Shown here piece by piece: positions 9,118-19,019 of a stretch of DNA of 64,000 nucleotides. Made by a program: the position numbers and the translations under genes. This DNA is from Chitinophagaceae bacterium (GTDB lineage: Bacteria; Bacteroidota; Bacteroidia; Chitinophagales; Chitinophagaceae). The stretch spans positions 372,001-436,000 of the forward strand of contig JAFKGQ010000009.1 in the NCBI GenBank assembly GCA_017307755.1. The letters run 5' to 3'. Position 1 is the stretch's first letter; each line of letters starts with the position of its first letter. The notes beneath the pieces were generated by a model that made no database searches, was not told where the DNA came from, and worked only from the letters and a program-made list of their open reading frames with translations.

Positions 9118-11325
9118 TCATTTTAATTCCAGCTTTACAGATGAGAGCTCTTCCGAAGAGGGACCGATCATGACGCTGAATGTACCCGGCTCTGTAGCCC
9201 AGTGGTCATTCTTCCAGAATTCCAGGCTGCGCGCGCATATAGGGAAGCGCACTGTTTCGGAGGCGCCGGGTTCCAGTGTGATCCTGCGAAAACCTTTCAG
9301 CTCTTTTACGGGTCTTACCAGGCTGCATACGTCGTCGTGTATATAGAGCTGGGCGATCTCATCTCCTTTTACCTTGCCTGTGTTGGTGATCTTTACCGAG
9401 GCATAAACGGTGTCTTTGAGAGTAAGGGCCGGTTTTGACAAGATGATATCCGAGTAACTGAAGCTGGTGTAGCTAAGGCCGTAACCGAAGCTGTAGGTGG
9501 GGTCTGACGACGCATTCCAGAGGGTGCGTGGCCTGCCGGGCGGCAGCGTGTTATAAAAGGCCGGTTCCTGGCCTACGTTACGGGGGTAGGTGACGGTCAA
9601 TTTTCCCCCGGGGTTGATAAGTCCGAATATAGCTTCTGCAATAGCGGTGCCGGTGGCTTGTCCGAGGAACCATCCGTCGAGGATGGCGTGGACGTGCTCT
9701 TTTGCCCATTGTATGGCGACGGGTCTGCCGTGGAGGAGGACGAGGATCACGGGTGTTCCTGTGGCTGTCACTTTTTCGAGCAATTCTTCCTGTATGCCGG
9801 GTAGGGTAATGTCGTCCCGATCTACATTCTCCATTACAGTCTTTTCGTCGTCACCGAGGACGACGACAGCTACATCGGATCTTTTAGCCAGCGCGACTGC
9901 CGCGTCGATCCTGGCCGTGGAAGAGGATTGGATATCGCAGCCTTTTTCATAGGAGACGGCGGCATTTGCGCCTTTTAGATCTTCCAATCCCCGGCGTACC
10001 GTGACGAAAAATTTTGGCTGCTGGGTGGAGTAGGTACCCAGGCGAACGGTGTCTGCATTGGGGCCTATTACAGCGATGGAAAGGTTGTCTTTTTTTAGGG
10101 GGAGGAGATTGTTTTGGTTTTTTAGGAGGATGATGGCTTTGCGGGCAACTTCCAGGGCGAGCTGGTCGTGAGACGGATCGTTGAGGATGGTGGTATAGTC
10201 CTTACGGGGATGTGCGAAAGAGCCGCTGATGTCTTTAAAGAACACGTCCGATTCGTCGGCTGTCTTGCCGCCTTTTTTTTCAAGCACGATGTCTTTTGGG
10301 GAAGTGGTTTCGTCGTCCTGCAGGTGCATCATAAATTTTACTTCGAGGACTTTTCTTGCGGCGTTGTCGAGGAGTTGCATGGGTACGGCGCCTTTTTTTA
10401 CGGCGGCAACCAGGGCAGCGCCATATATCCTTCTTTCTGTCCAGGCTTCCTTGAATGCGAGTTCCGTATGTACGCCTGCCCCCAGGGACATTTTCATCAG
10501 CTGTTGGCGGCTGTCTGTGACATGGAACCTGTCCTGTACCCACCGGATGTCGTTGTTGTCGGAAACGACCAGGCCATCGAAGCCGTATGTCTTCCGGAGA
10601 ATATCGTTGAGCGTATATGTATTAATGTGACATGGGATACCGTTGAGGGTATGGTGGGCCGGCATAATGGCGCCGACATGGGCTTCTTCCACGGCGGAGC
10701 GGAAGGGTGGGAGGTGGATCTCGTGCAGGGAGCGCAGGGATATTTCGACGGGTGCGCCATTGGCGCCGAGGAGGGGTTCGCCGTCGGCTACGAAATGTTT
10801 GGCAGTGGCCAGTACATGGTCTTTGTCGAAGCGATGTGTTCCTTTGCCCTGCAGACCATTGATAAACCCTACACTTATACGGCTGACAAGATAGGGGTCT
10901 TCTCCATATGCTTCTTCGAACCTTCCCCAGCGGGCATCGCGGACGACGCCCAGCATGGGCGTGTAGCAGTGTTGGATACCCAGGGCGCGGGCTTCTTTGG
11001 CGATGACGGCGGCCTCTTTTTCGGCCAGCGCGGGATCCCATGTGCTGCCCAGGGCGATGGCGGAGGGGAAGGAGGTGGCGCCGCCCGCTACGACACCGTG
11101 GAGGCATTCGCCTGCCTGTATGTGCGGGATATTCAGGCGGGTATTACCGTTGGGATAAAAGGAGGCAAGCTGAGCGGCTTTTTCTTCGATGGTCATGGAT
11201 GCAATGAGCGCATCGATCTTTTTTCTATCGGCGGCGCTGACGTTGAAGTACGGAGTGCGTTTTTGTTGTGCGTTCAGGGTTGTCGTATAAAAGAAGACAA
11301 AGCCAAGAATGATATTCTTTTTCAT
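9118..11325 (-). CDS. Glycoside hydrolase family 3 beta-glycosidase
   Basis: The product (735 residues from the start at 11325) has a signal peptide ending near LNAQ, so it is exported. A longer frame from 11457 would run into the upstream gene and put 44 residues before the signal, so I reject it. The GH3 (alpha/beta)8 domain contains DARWGRFEEAYGEDPYLV, KHFVADGEP and the nucleophile motif GLVVSDNNDI with Asp256. The alpha/beta sandwich domain and a C-terminal fibronectin-III-like domain follow. GH3 enzymes remove terminal beta-linked glucose, xylose or N-acetylglucosamine. No GlcNAcase KHFPG(H/D)-type signature is seen, so a beta-glucosidase or beta-xylosidase is most likely. It lies in the SusC/SusD operon. 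Confidence 0.9.
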   Translation of the reverse strand: MKKNIILGFVFFYTTTLNAQQKRTPYFNVSAADRKKIDALIASMTIEEKAAQLASFYPNGNTRLNIPHIQAGECLHGVVAGGATSFPSAIALGSTWDPALAEKEAAVIAKEARALGIQHCYTPMLGVVRDARWGRFEEAYGEDPYLVSRISVGFINGLQGKGTHRFDKDHVLATAKHFVADGEPLLGANGAPVEISLRSLHEIHLPPFRSAVEEAHVGAIMPAHHTLNGIPCHINTYTLNDILRKTYGFDGLVVSDNNDIRWVQDRFHVTDSRQQLMKMSLGAGVHTELAFKEAWTERRIYGAALVAAVKKGAVPMQLLDNAARKVLEVKFMMHLQDDETTSPKDIVLEKKGGKTADESDVFFKDISGSFAHPRKDYTTILNDPSHDQLALEVARKAIILLKNQNNLLPLKKDNLSIAVIGPNADTVRLGTYSTQQPKFFVTVRRGLEDLKGANAAVSYEKGCDIQSSSTARIDAAVALAKRSDVAVVVLGDDEKTVMENVDRDDITLPGIQEELLEKVTATGTPVILVLLHGRPVAIQWAKEHVHAILDGWFLGQATGTAIAEAIFGLINPGGKLTVTYPRNVGQEPAFYNTLPPGRPRTLWNASSDPTYSFGYGLSYTSFSYSDIILSKPALTLKDTVYASVKITNTGKVKGDEIAQLYIHDDVCSLVRPVKELKGFRRITLEPGASETVRFPICARSLEFWKNDHWATEPGTFSVMIGPSSEELSSVKLELK

Positions 11326-11338
11326 ATTGTTGATGAAA

Positions 11339-12418
11339 TTAATTGACGGCGACCTCCCATATTTTGGAAAGTCTGGATGTTCCTTTCTTTCCATGTACGG
11401 TGAGGGTGACCACGTAGTGGTCCGGCCGGTCATATGTGTGGATGGGGTGTTGTTCATTACTGGAGGACCCGTCCCCGAGATCCCATGTCCAGCTGTCTAT
11501 ATCTCCTTCTGAGTTATCGTGAAAATATACTGTTCTACCTATGGTATGGAATGACCAGGCGGCTGTGACGGGTTTTTTATAGGGCGCTTCCAGGGGCATT
11601 AGCCGGAATGCGGGCAGGGCGGTGGCGTCGCCATACATGGTATGTATGGGGGAGAGGTTCCAGAATCCGTTGTTGGCGGGGAGTTTTTTATGGACATCAT
11701 CGTAGTCGATGATGGCCCAGCACAGGCCGATGATCTTGTTTTCCGTGAGGGTGGATGTTACGGAATGCCCGGGGCCTTCGGCCCCGGCGTAGTCGAATGG
11801 TGTGATCCAGCATTCCATCACCAGCCTGCCGGCTTGACCCGGTGAGAAATTATATCTATAGGCTGCATTGGACCAGGGCAGTTCGGTCAGCCAGGATTGC
11901 GGGCCCCATATCATTGCCCATTTTTTATCAAGGGGTGGTGTGAAGATATGGTAGTTCTGTGCCTGTGTACCCTGGAAGGAAAACCATGCGTCCATTACGG
12001 GGATATTCTTATCCGGGCGGAAGGAGGTGATAAAGGGTCCGCCGCTGCGGTCGCCGTCGACAACCAGTTCAAAGATATCGTTGTGGAGGTCGCGGCTTTC
12101 AAAGTCCCAGTAGTCATCGTAGGCTTCGTATAGAAAGTAGAGACGGTTTATACCCTTTACCCAGCCTACTTTGACTGTGACATCGAGATTCCTTTTGTCG
12201 ATGATCTTATGGCGTATACTGTCCGGTCTGTCGTCGTGCAGCTGAGAAATAGTGATGGCGTAGTCGTCGGGTACCATGTCCCAGTCCGATGTCATACCGT
12301 CGATGCGGGGTATACTGTCTGCGGGGAACTGGAAAATCTTGTAGGGGGTGTTTGTTTGAGCGTTTGCTGTCGGCGTGTGTGTAAAAAACATAGTGAAGGC
12401 GTACAGGGACGCCCTCAC
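11339..12418 (-). CDS. Secreted CBM9-like module plus C-terminal PKD domain
   Basis: The 359-residue product starts with a signal-like segment ending in TANAQ. Residues from about 35 to 265 form a CBM9/DOMON-like module that opens with RIDGMTSDWDMVPDDYA. Residues from about 285 form a PKD domain with the signature strand WTWDLGDGSSSNEQHPIHTY. No catalytic motif is visible. It lies 26 bases after the SusD stop and 13 bases before the GH3 start, in the SusC operon, and is probably a surface glycan-binding protein. A related IDG..DW module occurs in two lipoproteins near 33-37 kb, in a different order relative to PKD. Confidence 0.75.
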   Translation of the reverse strand: MRASLYAFTMFFTHTPTANAQTNTPYKIFQFPADSIPRIDGMTSDWDMVPDDYAITISQLHDDRPDSIRHKIIDKRNLDVTVKVGWVKGINRLYFLYEAYDDYWDFESRDLHNDIFELVVDGDRSGGPFITSFRPDKNIPVMDAWFSFQGTQAQNYHIFTPPLDKKWAMIWGPQSWLTELPWSNAAYRYNFSPGQAGRLVMECWITPFDYAGAEGPGHSVTSTLTENKIIGLCWAIIDYDDVHKKLPANNGFWNLSPIHTMYGDATALPAFRLMPLEAPYKKPVTAAWSFHTIGRTVYFHDNSEGDIDSWTWDLGDGSSSNEQHPIHTYDRPDHYVVTLTVHGKKGTSRLSKIWEVAVN

Positions 12419-12443
12419 TATGCGGTGGTATAGGGTATAATAA

Positions 12444-14084
12444 CTATTTAGTATAACCGGGGTTTTGGTCCATCGGGGCCTGGGAGTTCAGGTCGATGAC
12501 GGTTTGGGGGATGGGGAGCAGGTTGTTGAATGTCTGTATAGAGGCTGCGGATGCTGCGTACCCATGATCTTTTGTGCGTTGGTAGATCAGACCGAGGCGA
12601 CCGAGGGTGAGCATACGGAACTCTTCCCCGAAGAGTTCGCGGGCCCGTTCGTCGAGGATATAATCCAATGTAACGTTGGCCGGGTCGACCGGCTGCGCCT
12701 GTGCGCGGTTTCTGACCACGTTGATATCGTCGGCGGCAGGACCCGTTTCACCTTTGCCAAGGTGTGCTTCTGCGCGGAGAAGATAGGTTTCCGGCAACCG
12801 GATGACATAGAAGTCGCGGATATAGCCGTTGTCGGGTTGTGCGTTGATGTGTTTATCCGTTCCGAATTTTTGCCAGTTGGGATAGACATAGGACATGGTG
12901 TCTTCCCGTAAGGTCAGGAAGGAGCTTGGGATGAGGTCGCCGGGATGATAGGGGGCGACGGGGTTGGTAGGGCCGAAATAATAGCTGCGTTTGATATTGG
13001 TTTCGTTGTTGCGGATATCGCCCGGGTCGTTGTTCCAGATATCGTAATTGACATAGTTGGTGCCGCGTACGAAGGCGACGCCCCGGCCTGTGGAGTCTAC
13101 TGCGAGGGCTTTGTAGCCGAACTTGGCCTGGGACCAGTAGCTGCACCACATCATCCGCTCGATCAGGGGGCGGTTGAAGTTGACGGTACCGCCGGGGATG
13201 ACCGGCTCGAACTGGGCGACCCAGATACCTTCGTTGTTACCGGCTTGTGTGTTTTGGTTACCCATGACGAAGAGGTCCCAATAGTAGTCTTTACCTGTTT
13301 CGGCGGCGCGGGCGCCGAAGCGGGCTTTTACAAGTGAGTAGGTGCCGTCGGTACCGTCGATGACGCGGGTGGCCGCGGCGATGGCGCCGTCATAATCTTT
13401 GAGGCTGATGTCGATCTCGGCCAGCAGGTGGTCTGCGGCGGCTCTTACTACCCGGCCGGGTTTTGTTGTTGTCAGCGGGAGCCAGGTGCGGGCGAATTCC
13501 AGGTCGCTCTTGGCGAATTTCCATACGTCTTCGCGGGCGCTGCGGGTATAGTCAAAGCGGGGCGTGGTGGCGGGTTTATCCACGATGGGTACGCCACCGT
13601 AAACATTGGCCAGGTTGCGATAAGCGAATGCGCGGAAGAAGCGGGCTTCTCCGACGATGGCGTTTTTTTCGGCATCGCTTGCCCATTTTACGGCGGGGTT
13701 GTCTGCTCCGGATATAACGGTGTTAGCGACTTTCAAAAAGGTGCCGTATTGCAGGTTGAACCAGTTGGCCGAGTACGGTTCCACGGTGTTGACGAGGCCC
13801 CAGTTGTTATACGAGTTGGCGTTATCGCGGGGGTCGAAACATACGTCGGTGCCGAGACCTAGGATGAATGCGTCCTGGACGCCGTCGGCGGAGTTATACA
13901 TTTTTTGAACGCCCTGATACATGGCGCCCAAGAGCTCTTCGAACTGGGTCTTGCTTTGAAAGGCGTTGTTGGTGTTCAAGGCGTCCTTCTGCGTTTCTTT
14001 GAGGAAGTCGCTGTCCTTTTGGCAGGAACCAAGCGTCAGCGTTGCAAGCGCGGCGACGGTAAGTATATTTTTATATGATCTCAT
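12444..14084 (-). CDS. SusD/RagB family nutrient-binding lipoprotein
   Basis: The 546-residue product has a lipoprotein signal (ATLTLGSCQKD, lipidated Cys near residue 21) and typical SusD features: FRAFAYRNLANVYGGVPIV in the N-terminal TPR-like half and YLLRAEAHLGKGETGPAADDINVVRNRA near the C-terminus. SusD proteins cap the SusC barrel on the outer surface and bind the oligosaccharide. It starts 18 bases after its SusC partner ends. The ligand is unknown. Confidence 0.95.
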   Translation of the reverse strand: MRSYKNILTVAALATLTLGSCQKDSDFLKETQKDALNTNNAFQSKTQFEELLGAMYQGVQKMYNSADGVQDAFILGLGTDVCFDPRDNANSYNNWGLVNTVEPYSANWFNLQYGTFLKVANTVISGADNPAVKWASDAEKNAIVGEARFFRAFAYRNLANVYGGVPIVDKPATTPRFDYTRSAREDVWKFAKSDLEFARTWLPLTTTKPGRVVRAAADHLLAEIDISLKDYDGAIAAATRVIDGTDGTYSLVKARFGARAAETGKDYYWDLFVMGNQNTQAGNNEGIWVAQFEPVIPGGTVNFNRPLIERMMWCSYWSQAKFGYKALAVDSTGRGVAFVRGTNYVNYDIWNNDPGDIRNNETNIKRSYYFGPTNPVAPYHPGDLIPSSFLTLREDTMSYVYPNWQKFGTDKHINAQPDNGYIRDFYVIRLPETYLLRAEAHLGKGETGPAADDINVVRNRAQAQPVDPANVTLDYILDERARELFGEEFRMLTLGRLGLIYQRTKDHGYAASAASIQTFNNLLPIPQTVIDLNSQAPMDQNPGYTK

Positions 14085-14102
14085 TTTTCTTCTTTTTTTG
14101 GA

Positions 14103-17100
14103 TTAGAATGACAGGTTGAAGCCAATGGTGATGGACTTCATCAAGGGCGGGGATTGGTTGACGGAGGAGTTTGTGGAGCCGCCGTTGCCGCCTATCTGTG
14201 CGCCGTTGGCGGGATCGAGTCCTGTCCAGCCTGTGAATGTGAGCAGGTTCTTACCGCTGACGAAGAATTTCAGGTCGCTGATCTTGAGTTTATCGAGAGT
14301 GGCCTTGCCCAGGCTGTAGCTAAGCGCGACGTCCTGCAATCTCGCGAAGGTCCGGGATTGGTAGAATCCGTATCCCAACGGGTTGGAATAGTTGGGGCGA
14401 GGGATCTTATTGCTGGGTCTGTCGGGCATCCAGTATTCCTGGTTGATCCAGTTGGCGCTGGTGGGCAGTACGGCGCCAGGGTCGAGGCTGCGCAGGTTCG
14501 TGGACATGAAATAATGGTTCTTACCGCCGCCGACGATGGCGTTCACGGCAAAGTACAGCGAGAAGTTCTTGTAGGTAAAAGTGTTCGTGATATTAAAATT
14601 AAAGTTCTCTTTTGCGTAGCCGATGACGGAGCGGTCGAGGGTTGTGATCTTACCGTCGGGTTTGCCGTCGGGGCCGCTGATGTCCTTGAATTTTACATCA
14701 CCGGGTTTGGCGCCAGTGCTGGCCATATAGTCGACGTCGGTGGTTTGTACGATGCCATCGAACGTATAGTCATAGATGGCGCCCAGGGATTTGCCGATGA
14801 ATAAGCTGTTGGCGACGTCGTCATCTTCCTTGCCGTCGTGGTTGCCGTCGATGCCTGTCAGGTGAACCACTTTATTTCTGTTGAGCCAGAAACTGACGCC
14901 TGTCTGCCAGGTGAATCCCGTGGCTGTTTTGACGTTGACGGAGTTTAGTGAAATTTCGATGCCTTTGTTGTCTACCTGTCCCAGGTTGTTCTTCACGGAG
15001 GAGAAGCCGGTGAGGATGGGGATCGACTGGGTCAGCAGCTGATCTTTTGTAGACCCTTTATATAATTCAATCGAGCCTGTGAGTCTATTGCCGAGGACTG
15101 CGAAGTCCGCGCCAAAGTTGAAGGAAGTGGTCTTTTCCCAGGACAGGTTGCTGTTACCCAACTGGCTGGGGACGATGAAGGGGGTGGAAGTGCTGCCGAA
15201 CACCGTAAACAGGTTGGACGAGTTGACGGTGAACTGGGTGGAGTACGGTGAGATGGCCTGGTTGCCTGTTCTGCCGTAGGATGTTCTCACCTTGAGATAA
15301 TTCAGCCATTTGATGGGTTTCATAAAATCCTCTTCGCTGAGCGCCCAGGCGATGGAGGCGCCGGGGAAGTTGCCGAACTTATGGCCGTCGCTGAATACGG
15401 AGGAGCCGTCATGGCGGAAGTTTGCGGTGAAATAATAACGGCCCAGGTAATTGTAGTTGATCCTCCCGATGTATCCTACGTTGGCATAGGTAGAGTTATT
15501 GGTCAGGCCTGTCCTTGTGACTGCGGAGGGCAGTCCGTTGTAGCTCAGGGCTGTCGTCCCTATGGCGGAGAAATCGCTGCCTGCGAATCGTACCAGGTCG
15601 GTGATCGTCTGGTCGCGTGTATAGCCAGCCATGACGTCGAGATGGTGATCGCCGAAGGAATGGGTATAGCTCAGGATATTGTCCAGTACGTAAGAATTGA
15701 CGATGGTCGTTTGTTTGTAACCGTTGGCTTTGTTCAGGAATTGAGAGGGGTTAGCCACTTCCGAGGCGACGAGGGTATTTACTTCGCCGAACTCGTGATG
15801 GAAATAAGCGCGTTCAGCGGTGTTCTTGCTTGCTGTCACGTTCAGCCGGTAGCTCAGGCCGGGGATCTGTGGGATCTTAACGTTTACGAAGCCTGTGCCT
15901 CGCAGGCTGGAATATTTTTCCAGGTCGTCGTCGTAGTATCCGGGTTGTAAGAGGTTGGGGTTGCCCCAATAAGGGTTATTGAGACTGGCGCTGCCGGTGG
16001 GGTAGCGCTGGAGGATCTTGTTTGTGCTATCCGTATACATGTAGGTATAAGGGGGCATGTATGTCGCGAGGTACATGTCGGGAGAGGTGCCGGAGTAGTC
16101 GCGGGAGGAGAAATAGCCGTTGACGCCGAAGGACAGCCAGTCGGTGACGTTGTTCTCGAGCTTTACGGTTACGTTTGGTTTTTTGTAGTTGTCGTTGGCC
16201 AGCACTCCGTTTTGTTTCAGCCAGCCGCCGGATACATAGTAATTTGTATTCTTACTGCGTCCGGATATGCTGAGTTGATAGCTTTGGATGGGAGCGTCCT
16301 GTGTGACGGCATCGTACCAGTCCATCTGATGTCCTTCGTTGTATGCTTTTAGCTCCAGCGGGGCAAGGATAGCGGGCAGGCTGAGGTCCTGCTGGCCTGT
16401 GATGGATTTGCTGTCCTTTCTCCATTGGATGTAGGCTTCGCCTTTTCGCATATCGGGTCTGCGGGTCCAGTATTGTTTACCGTAATAGGTGTTGAAATTT
16501 ATCTGAGGTTTTTCGGATTTACCGCGTTTGGTAGTGATCATGACGACGCCGTTGGCGGAACGGGATCCGTAGATGGCTGCGGAGCTTGCATCCTTGAGGA
16601 TGTCGAAGGAGGCGATGTCGTTCATGTTGATCTCATTGATGCTGCCGTTGAAGATCACTCCGTCGAGGACGATGAGGGGGGCTGTGCTTGCGGAGATCGA
16701 GTTTTGTCCCCGTACCACGATGTTGGGGTCGGCGCCTGCGCTGGTGCTAGGGCCGACATTGATCCCGGGTGCGCCCTGTATGGCTTCGAGGGCGTTGATA
16801 TTGGGGATCGTGGATTTTGGAGAGTTTTCGATCTTGACGCTGGTGACGGCGCCGGTGACGTCTTTTCTTTTTTGGCTGCCGTAACCGACGACCACCATGT
16901 CGGTGAGCTGGCTGGGAACCTCCGTCATCACGATTGAGATGCTGGCCTGTGTTCCCACGGTGATCGTTTGGGGAGAAAACCCGACCCCGCTGAAGGTGAG
17001 CTTGTCACCTTTTTCGGCAGTGATAGTGAATTCGCCGTTGCTGTCGGTGCTGGTGCCGCCCTTGCCGCCGGAAACGGTGATGCTGATGCCTGCCAGGGGC

Positions 17101-17549
17101 GCGCCTTTGGCATCGGTGATCCTGCCATGGATGGTGGCGAGGGGAACGGGGGGAAGGGGCTGCTCCGCGGTGGCGGGAGGGGCCGCGGGCTCTTCGGCTC
17201 TTTTTATGATGATGATCCTGTTCCTGATGGTGAAAGCAAGCTGTTGGTCTTTCAGGCACCGGGTAAGGACTTCCTCGATGGTGGCGTTCTTTACGTCAAG
17301 GTTTACAGGGGTAGTGTTGTCCAGTAATTTTTCGTTGACAATGAACTCGTATCCTGTCTGTTTGCTGATGAGGCGGAAGACCTTTTCCAGTCTGATCTTT
17401 TTCTCCGAAATGGTGACATTTTGAGAGAAAGCCGAGGCGCTTACCTGGAGAGCTGTTGTGAGTAGTAATATGGCGCAAAGGTTCATGATAAACAGCAGTT
17501 TTGAGGGCAAAAGCCGGCCAACGGCTTTGCCGGGTCCTTGTAGATTCAT
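14103..17549 (-). CDS. SusC/RagA TonB-dependent receptor with STN signalling domain
   Basis: The 1148-residue outer-membrane transporter has an N-terminal signal, an STN domain (about residues 45-112, VTISEKKIRLEKVFRLISKQ onward), a CarboxypepD_reg-like beta-sandwich (about 135-215), a plug with DMVVVGYGSQKRKDVTGAV, and a 22-strand barrel ending in an aromatic residue (GFNLSF). The STN domain is the part that contacts a FecR anti-sigma factor, and a FecR gene lies just upstream. Import and transcriptional signalling therefore appear coupled. It is the first gene of the operon SusC-SusD-PKD-GH3-CBM9. Confidence 0.95.
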   Translation of the reverse strand: MNLQGPGKAVGRLLPSKLLFIMNLCAILLLTTALQVSASAFSQNVTISEKKIRLEKVFRLISKQTGYEFIVNEKLLDNTTPVNLDVKNATIEEVLTRCLKDQQLAFTIRNRIIIIKRAEEPAAPPATAEQPLPPVPLATIHGRITDAKGAPLAGISITVSGGKGGTSTDSNGEFTITAEKGDKLTFSGVGFSPQTITVGTQASISIVMTEVPSQLTDMVVVGYGSQKRKDVTGAVTSVKIENSPKSTIPNINALEAIQGAPGINVGPSTSAGADPNIVVRGQNSISASTAPLIVLDGVIFNGSINEINMNDIASFDILKDASSAAIYGSRSANGVVMITTKRGKSEKPQINFNTYYGKQYWTRRPDMRKGEAYIQWRKDSKSITGQQDLSLPAILAPLELKAYNEGHQMDWYDAVTQDAPIQSYQLSISGRSKNTNYYVSGGWLKQNGVLANDNYKKPNVTVKLENNVTDWLSFGVNGYFSSRDYSGTSPDMYLATYMPPYTYMYTDSTNKILQRYPTGSASLNNPYWGNPNLLQPGYYDDDLEKYSSLRGTGFVNVKIPQIPGLSYRLNVTASKNTAERAYFHHEFGEVNTLVASEVANPSQFLNKANGYKQTTIVNSYVLDNILSYTHSFGDHHLDVMAGYTRDQTITDLVRFAGSDFSAIGTTALSYNGLPSAVTRTGLTNNSTYANVGYIGRINYNYLGRYYFTANFRHDGSSVFSDGHKFGNFPGASIAWALSEEDFMKPIKWLNYLKVRTSYGRTGNQAISPYSTQFTVNSSNLFTVFGSTSTPFIVPSQLGNSNLSWEKTTSFNFGADFAVLGNRLTGSIELYKGSTKDQLLTQSIPILTGFSSVKNNLGQVDNKGIEISLNSVNVKTATGFTWQTGVSFWLNRNKVVHLTGIDGNHDGKEDDDVANSLFIGKSLGAIYDYTFDGIVQTTDVDYMASTGAKPGDVKFKDISGPDGKPDGKITTLDRSVIGYAKENFNFNITNTFTYKNFSLYFAVNAIVGGGKNHYFMSTNLRSLDPGAVLPTSANWINQEYWMPDRPSNKIPRPNYSNPLGYGFYQSRTFARLQDVALSYSLGKATLDKLKISDLKFFVSGKNLLTFTGWTGLDPANGAQIGGNGGSTNSSVNQSPPLMKSITIGFNLSF

Positions 17550-17618
17550 ATTTTTGAACTGTTTTGGTTAAGAATGTAGAGATCCAAGCATCGTTACAGG
17601 AATGACCAGGACATATGG

Positions 17619-17645
17619 CCGGGAGTGACTCGCGATCGCTTCCGG
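17619..17645. promoter_or_regulatory. Imperfect inverted repeat upstream of the first susC
   Basis: The repeat CCGGgAGtGA ... TCgCTtCCGG matches at 8 of 10 paired positions and encloses a GCGATCGC core. It is followed by six T on the + strand. It lies 70-95 bases before the SusC start in the 169-base gap after FecR. It may be a hairpin ending antisense transcription or a regulator site. No further element is recognised in this gap. Confidence 0.3.
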
Positions 17646-17718
17646 TTTTTTCCTTTTATTCCTTTTTTCAATCTGGCATTATCATCTGTTTTTTGGGGTG
17701 AATGAAATGGTTGGGTTA

Positions 17719-18915
17719 TTATTTGGGGTTTGCCGGGGTTACGATGATCTTATTATTTTCTGTTTTGAAATGTACGTCGCCTGTTTCCTGCAGGGCGTCG
17801 AGCAGCTCAGTCACGTCGCCTTTGCGGGAGAGTACGCCGGATAAGCGGAGGCCGGACAGGTCGCCGTTGTATTGGATCTCGACGTCGTACCAGCGGGCTA
17901 TCTGGCGCATGATGGTTTTTATATCGCTTCTGCCGAATTGAAATTTTCCGTTTTTCCAGGCGATGACTTCCTCCACATCAGGTTTCCGGATGCTCATGGA
18001 TTGCGAGGTCAGGTCGAGGTGTGACTGTTCGCCGGGTTTTAGCGTCTGCTCGGATGATTTATGACGGACGGTTACGGCTCCTTCCACCAGGGTAGTATTT
18101 ATTTCGGGCTCATCTTCGTAGGCCATGATGTCGAAGCTGGTGCCCAGGACGTTGATATCAGTGAGGTTTGTGTGTACGATGAAGGGGTGTTCTTTATTCT
18201 TTGTCACTTCGAAATAGCCTTGTCCTGTCAGCGTCACTTCGCGGCGGGGGCCGGTGAAGGATGTGGGGAACCGGAGTGTGGATGCGGAGTTTAGCCAGGC
18301 GTGAGTGCCGTCCGGCAGTACTATTTCGTACTGGCCGCCGCGGGGCGTGCGGATGGTGTTGTACATACTTTCTCCCGTGGTATTTTTTCCGTTGTAGGCC
18401 AGGACGCCGTTGTCCAGTTTGATGACTTTGATCCCGCCTTGTGTGGCGATGTTGCCTTTATTGCTGTCGTCCAGCTGGATCTCGGAGCCGTCTGCGAGCG
18501 TGAGCGTGGCTTTGTTGGCGCCGGGACTGATCTTTTTTTGCGGGATGGGTTTTGCTGCCAGCTGTGGCTGCTGGTGTGTATCATGCCGGAAATAGAACCA
18601 TGTGCCTGCCGCGAGCAGTAGGATGGATGCCGCAGCAAGCCATCCCCATGTTCTTTTGCGTGTTTGCCTTATTGGGATTATCTGGCTGTCTTCCAGGAGT
18701 GTCATTTTTGTTTCGAGCTTTTCGAGGATGGCGGATCGTACCGGTTCGTCCTCTTCTTCGCCGGGCTGGCGTTGGCGCAGGTCAGCCAGGATCATTTGTC
18801 CCAGGCTGTCCAGGTGCTCCCTTTGCTGCAGGAGATGTTTTAGCCGTTGGTTCTCCTCTGCGGTAAGGGTGTTATTCAAATATTTATCCATCAGATATTT
18901 AAGATCCGAATGCAT
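17719..18915 (-). CDS. FecR-family anti-sigma factor
   Basis: The 398-residue product has a cytoplasmic N-terminus, a single membrane span at about residues 90-109 (WGWLAAASILLLAAGTWFYF), a periplasmic FecR domain (RGGQYEIVLPDGTHAWLNSAS onward) and a C-terminal DUF4974 domain (FQFGRSDIKTIMRQIARWYD). It should hold the adjacent ECF sigma factor inactive until the STN domain of the loaded SusC signals. It lies between the sigma gene and susC, the usual order in Bacteroidota. Confidence 0.93.
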   Translation of the reverse strand: MHSDLKYLMDKYLNNTLTAEENQRLKHLLQQREHLDSLGQMILADLRQRQPGEEEDEPVRSAILEKLETKMTLLEDSQIIPIRQTRKRTWGWLAAASILLLAAGTWFYFRHDTHQQPQLAAKPIPQKKISPGANKATLTLADGSEIQLDDSNKGNIATQGGIKVIKLDNGVLAYNGKNTTGESMYNTIRTPRGGQYEIVLPDGTHAWLNSASTLRFPTSFTGPRREVTLTGQGYFEVTKNKEHPFIVHTNLTDINVLGTSFDIMAYEDEPEINTTLVEGAVTVRHKSSEQTLKPGEQSHLDLTSQSMSIRKPDVEEVIAWKNGKFQFGRSDIKTIMRQIARWYDVEIQYNGDLSGLRLSGVLSRKGDVTELLDALQETGDVHFKTENNKIIVTPANPK

Positions 18916-19019
18916 GGTATTTTCAACTGTTTTGTGAAGGAAAGGCTGTCTCGAAGGAAAGGCTGATGTATTAAAGACGCGGCGGGATTGAGGAACGCAC
19001 AGTCCCCCGGAAAAAAAAA

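Noticed and set aside
10168..11346. Long open frame (392 codons) on the + strand opposite the GH3 gene
   Set aside because: It lies wholly antisense to a clear GH3 coding sequence with intact motifs, its product has low-complexity Gly/Asp/Cys composition and no family features. It is a shadow of GC-rich codon usage.
9118..11457. Longer GH3 start at 11457
   Set aside because: It would place 44 unrelated residues before the signal peptide and overlap the upstream PKD gene by 119 bases.
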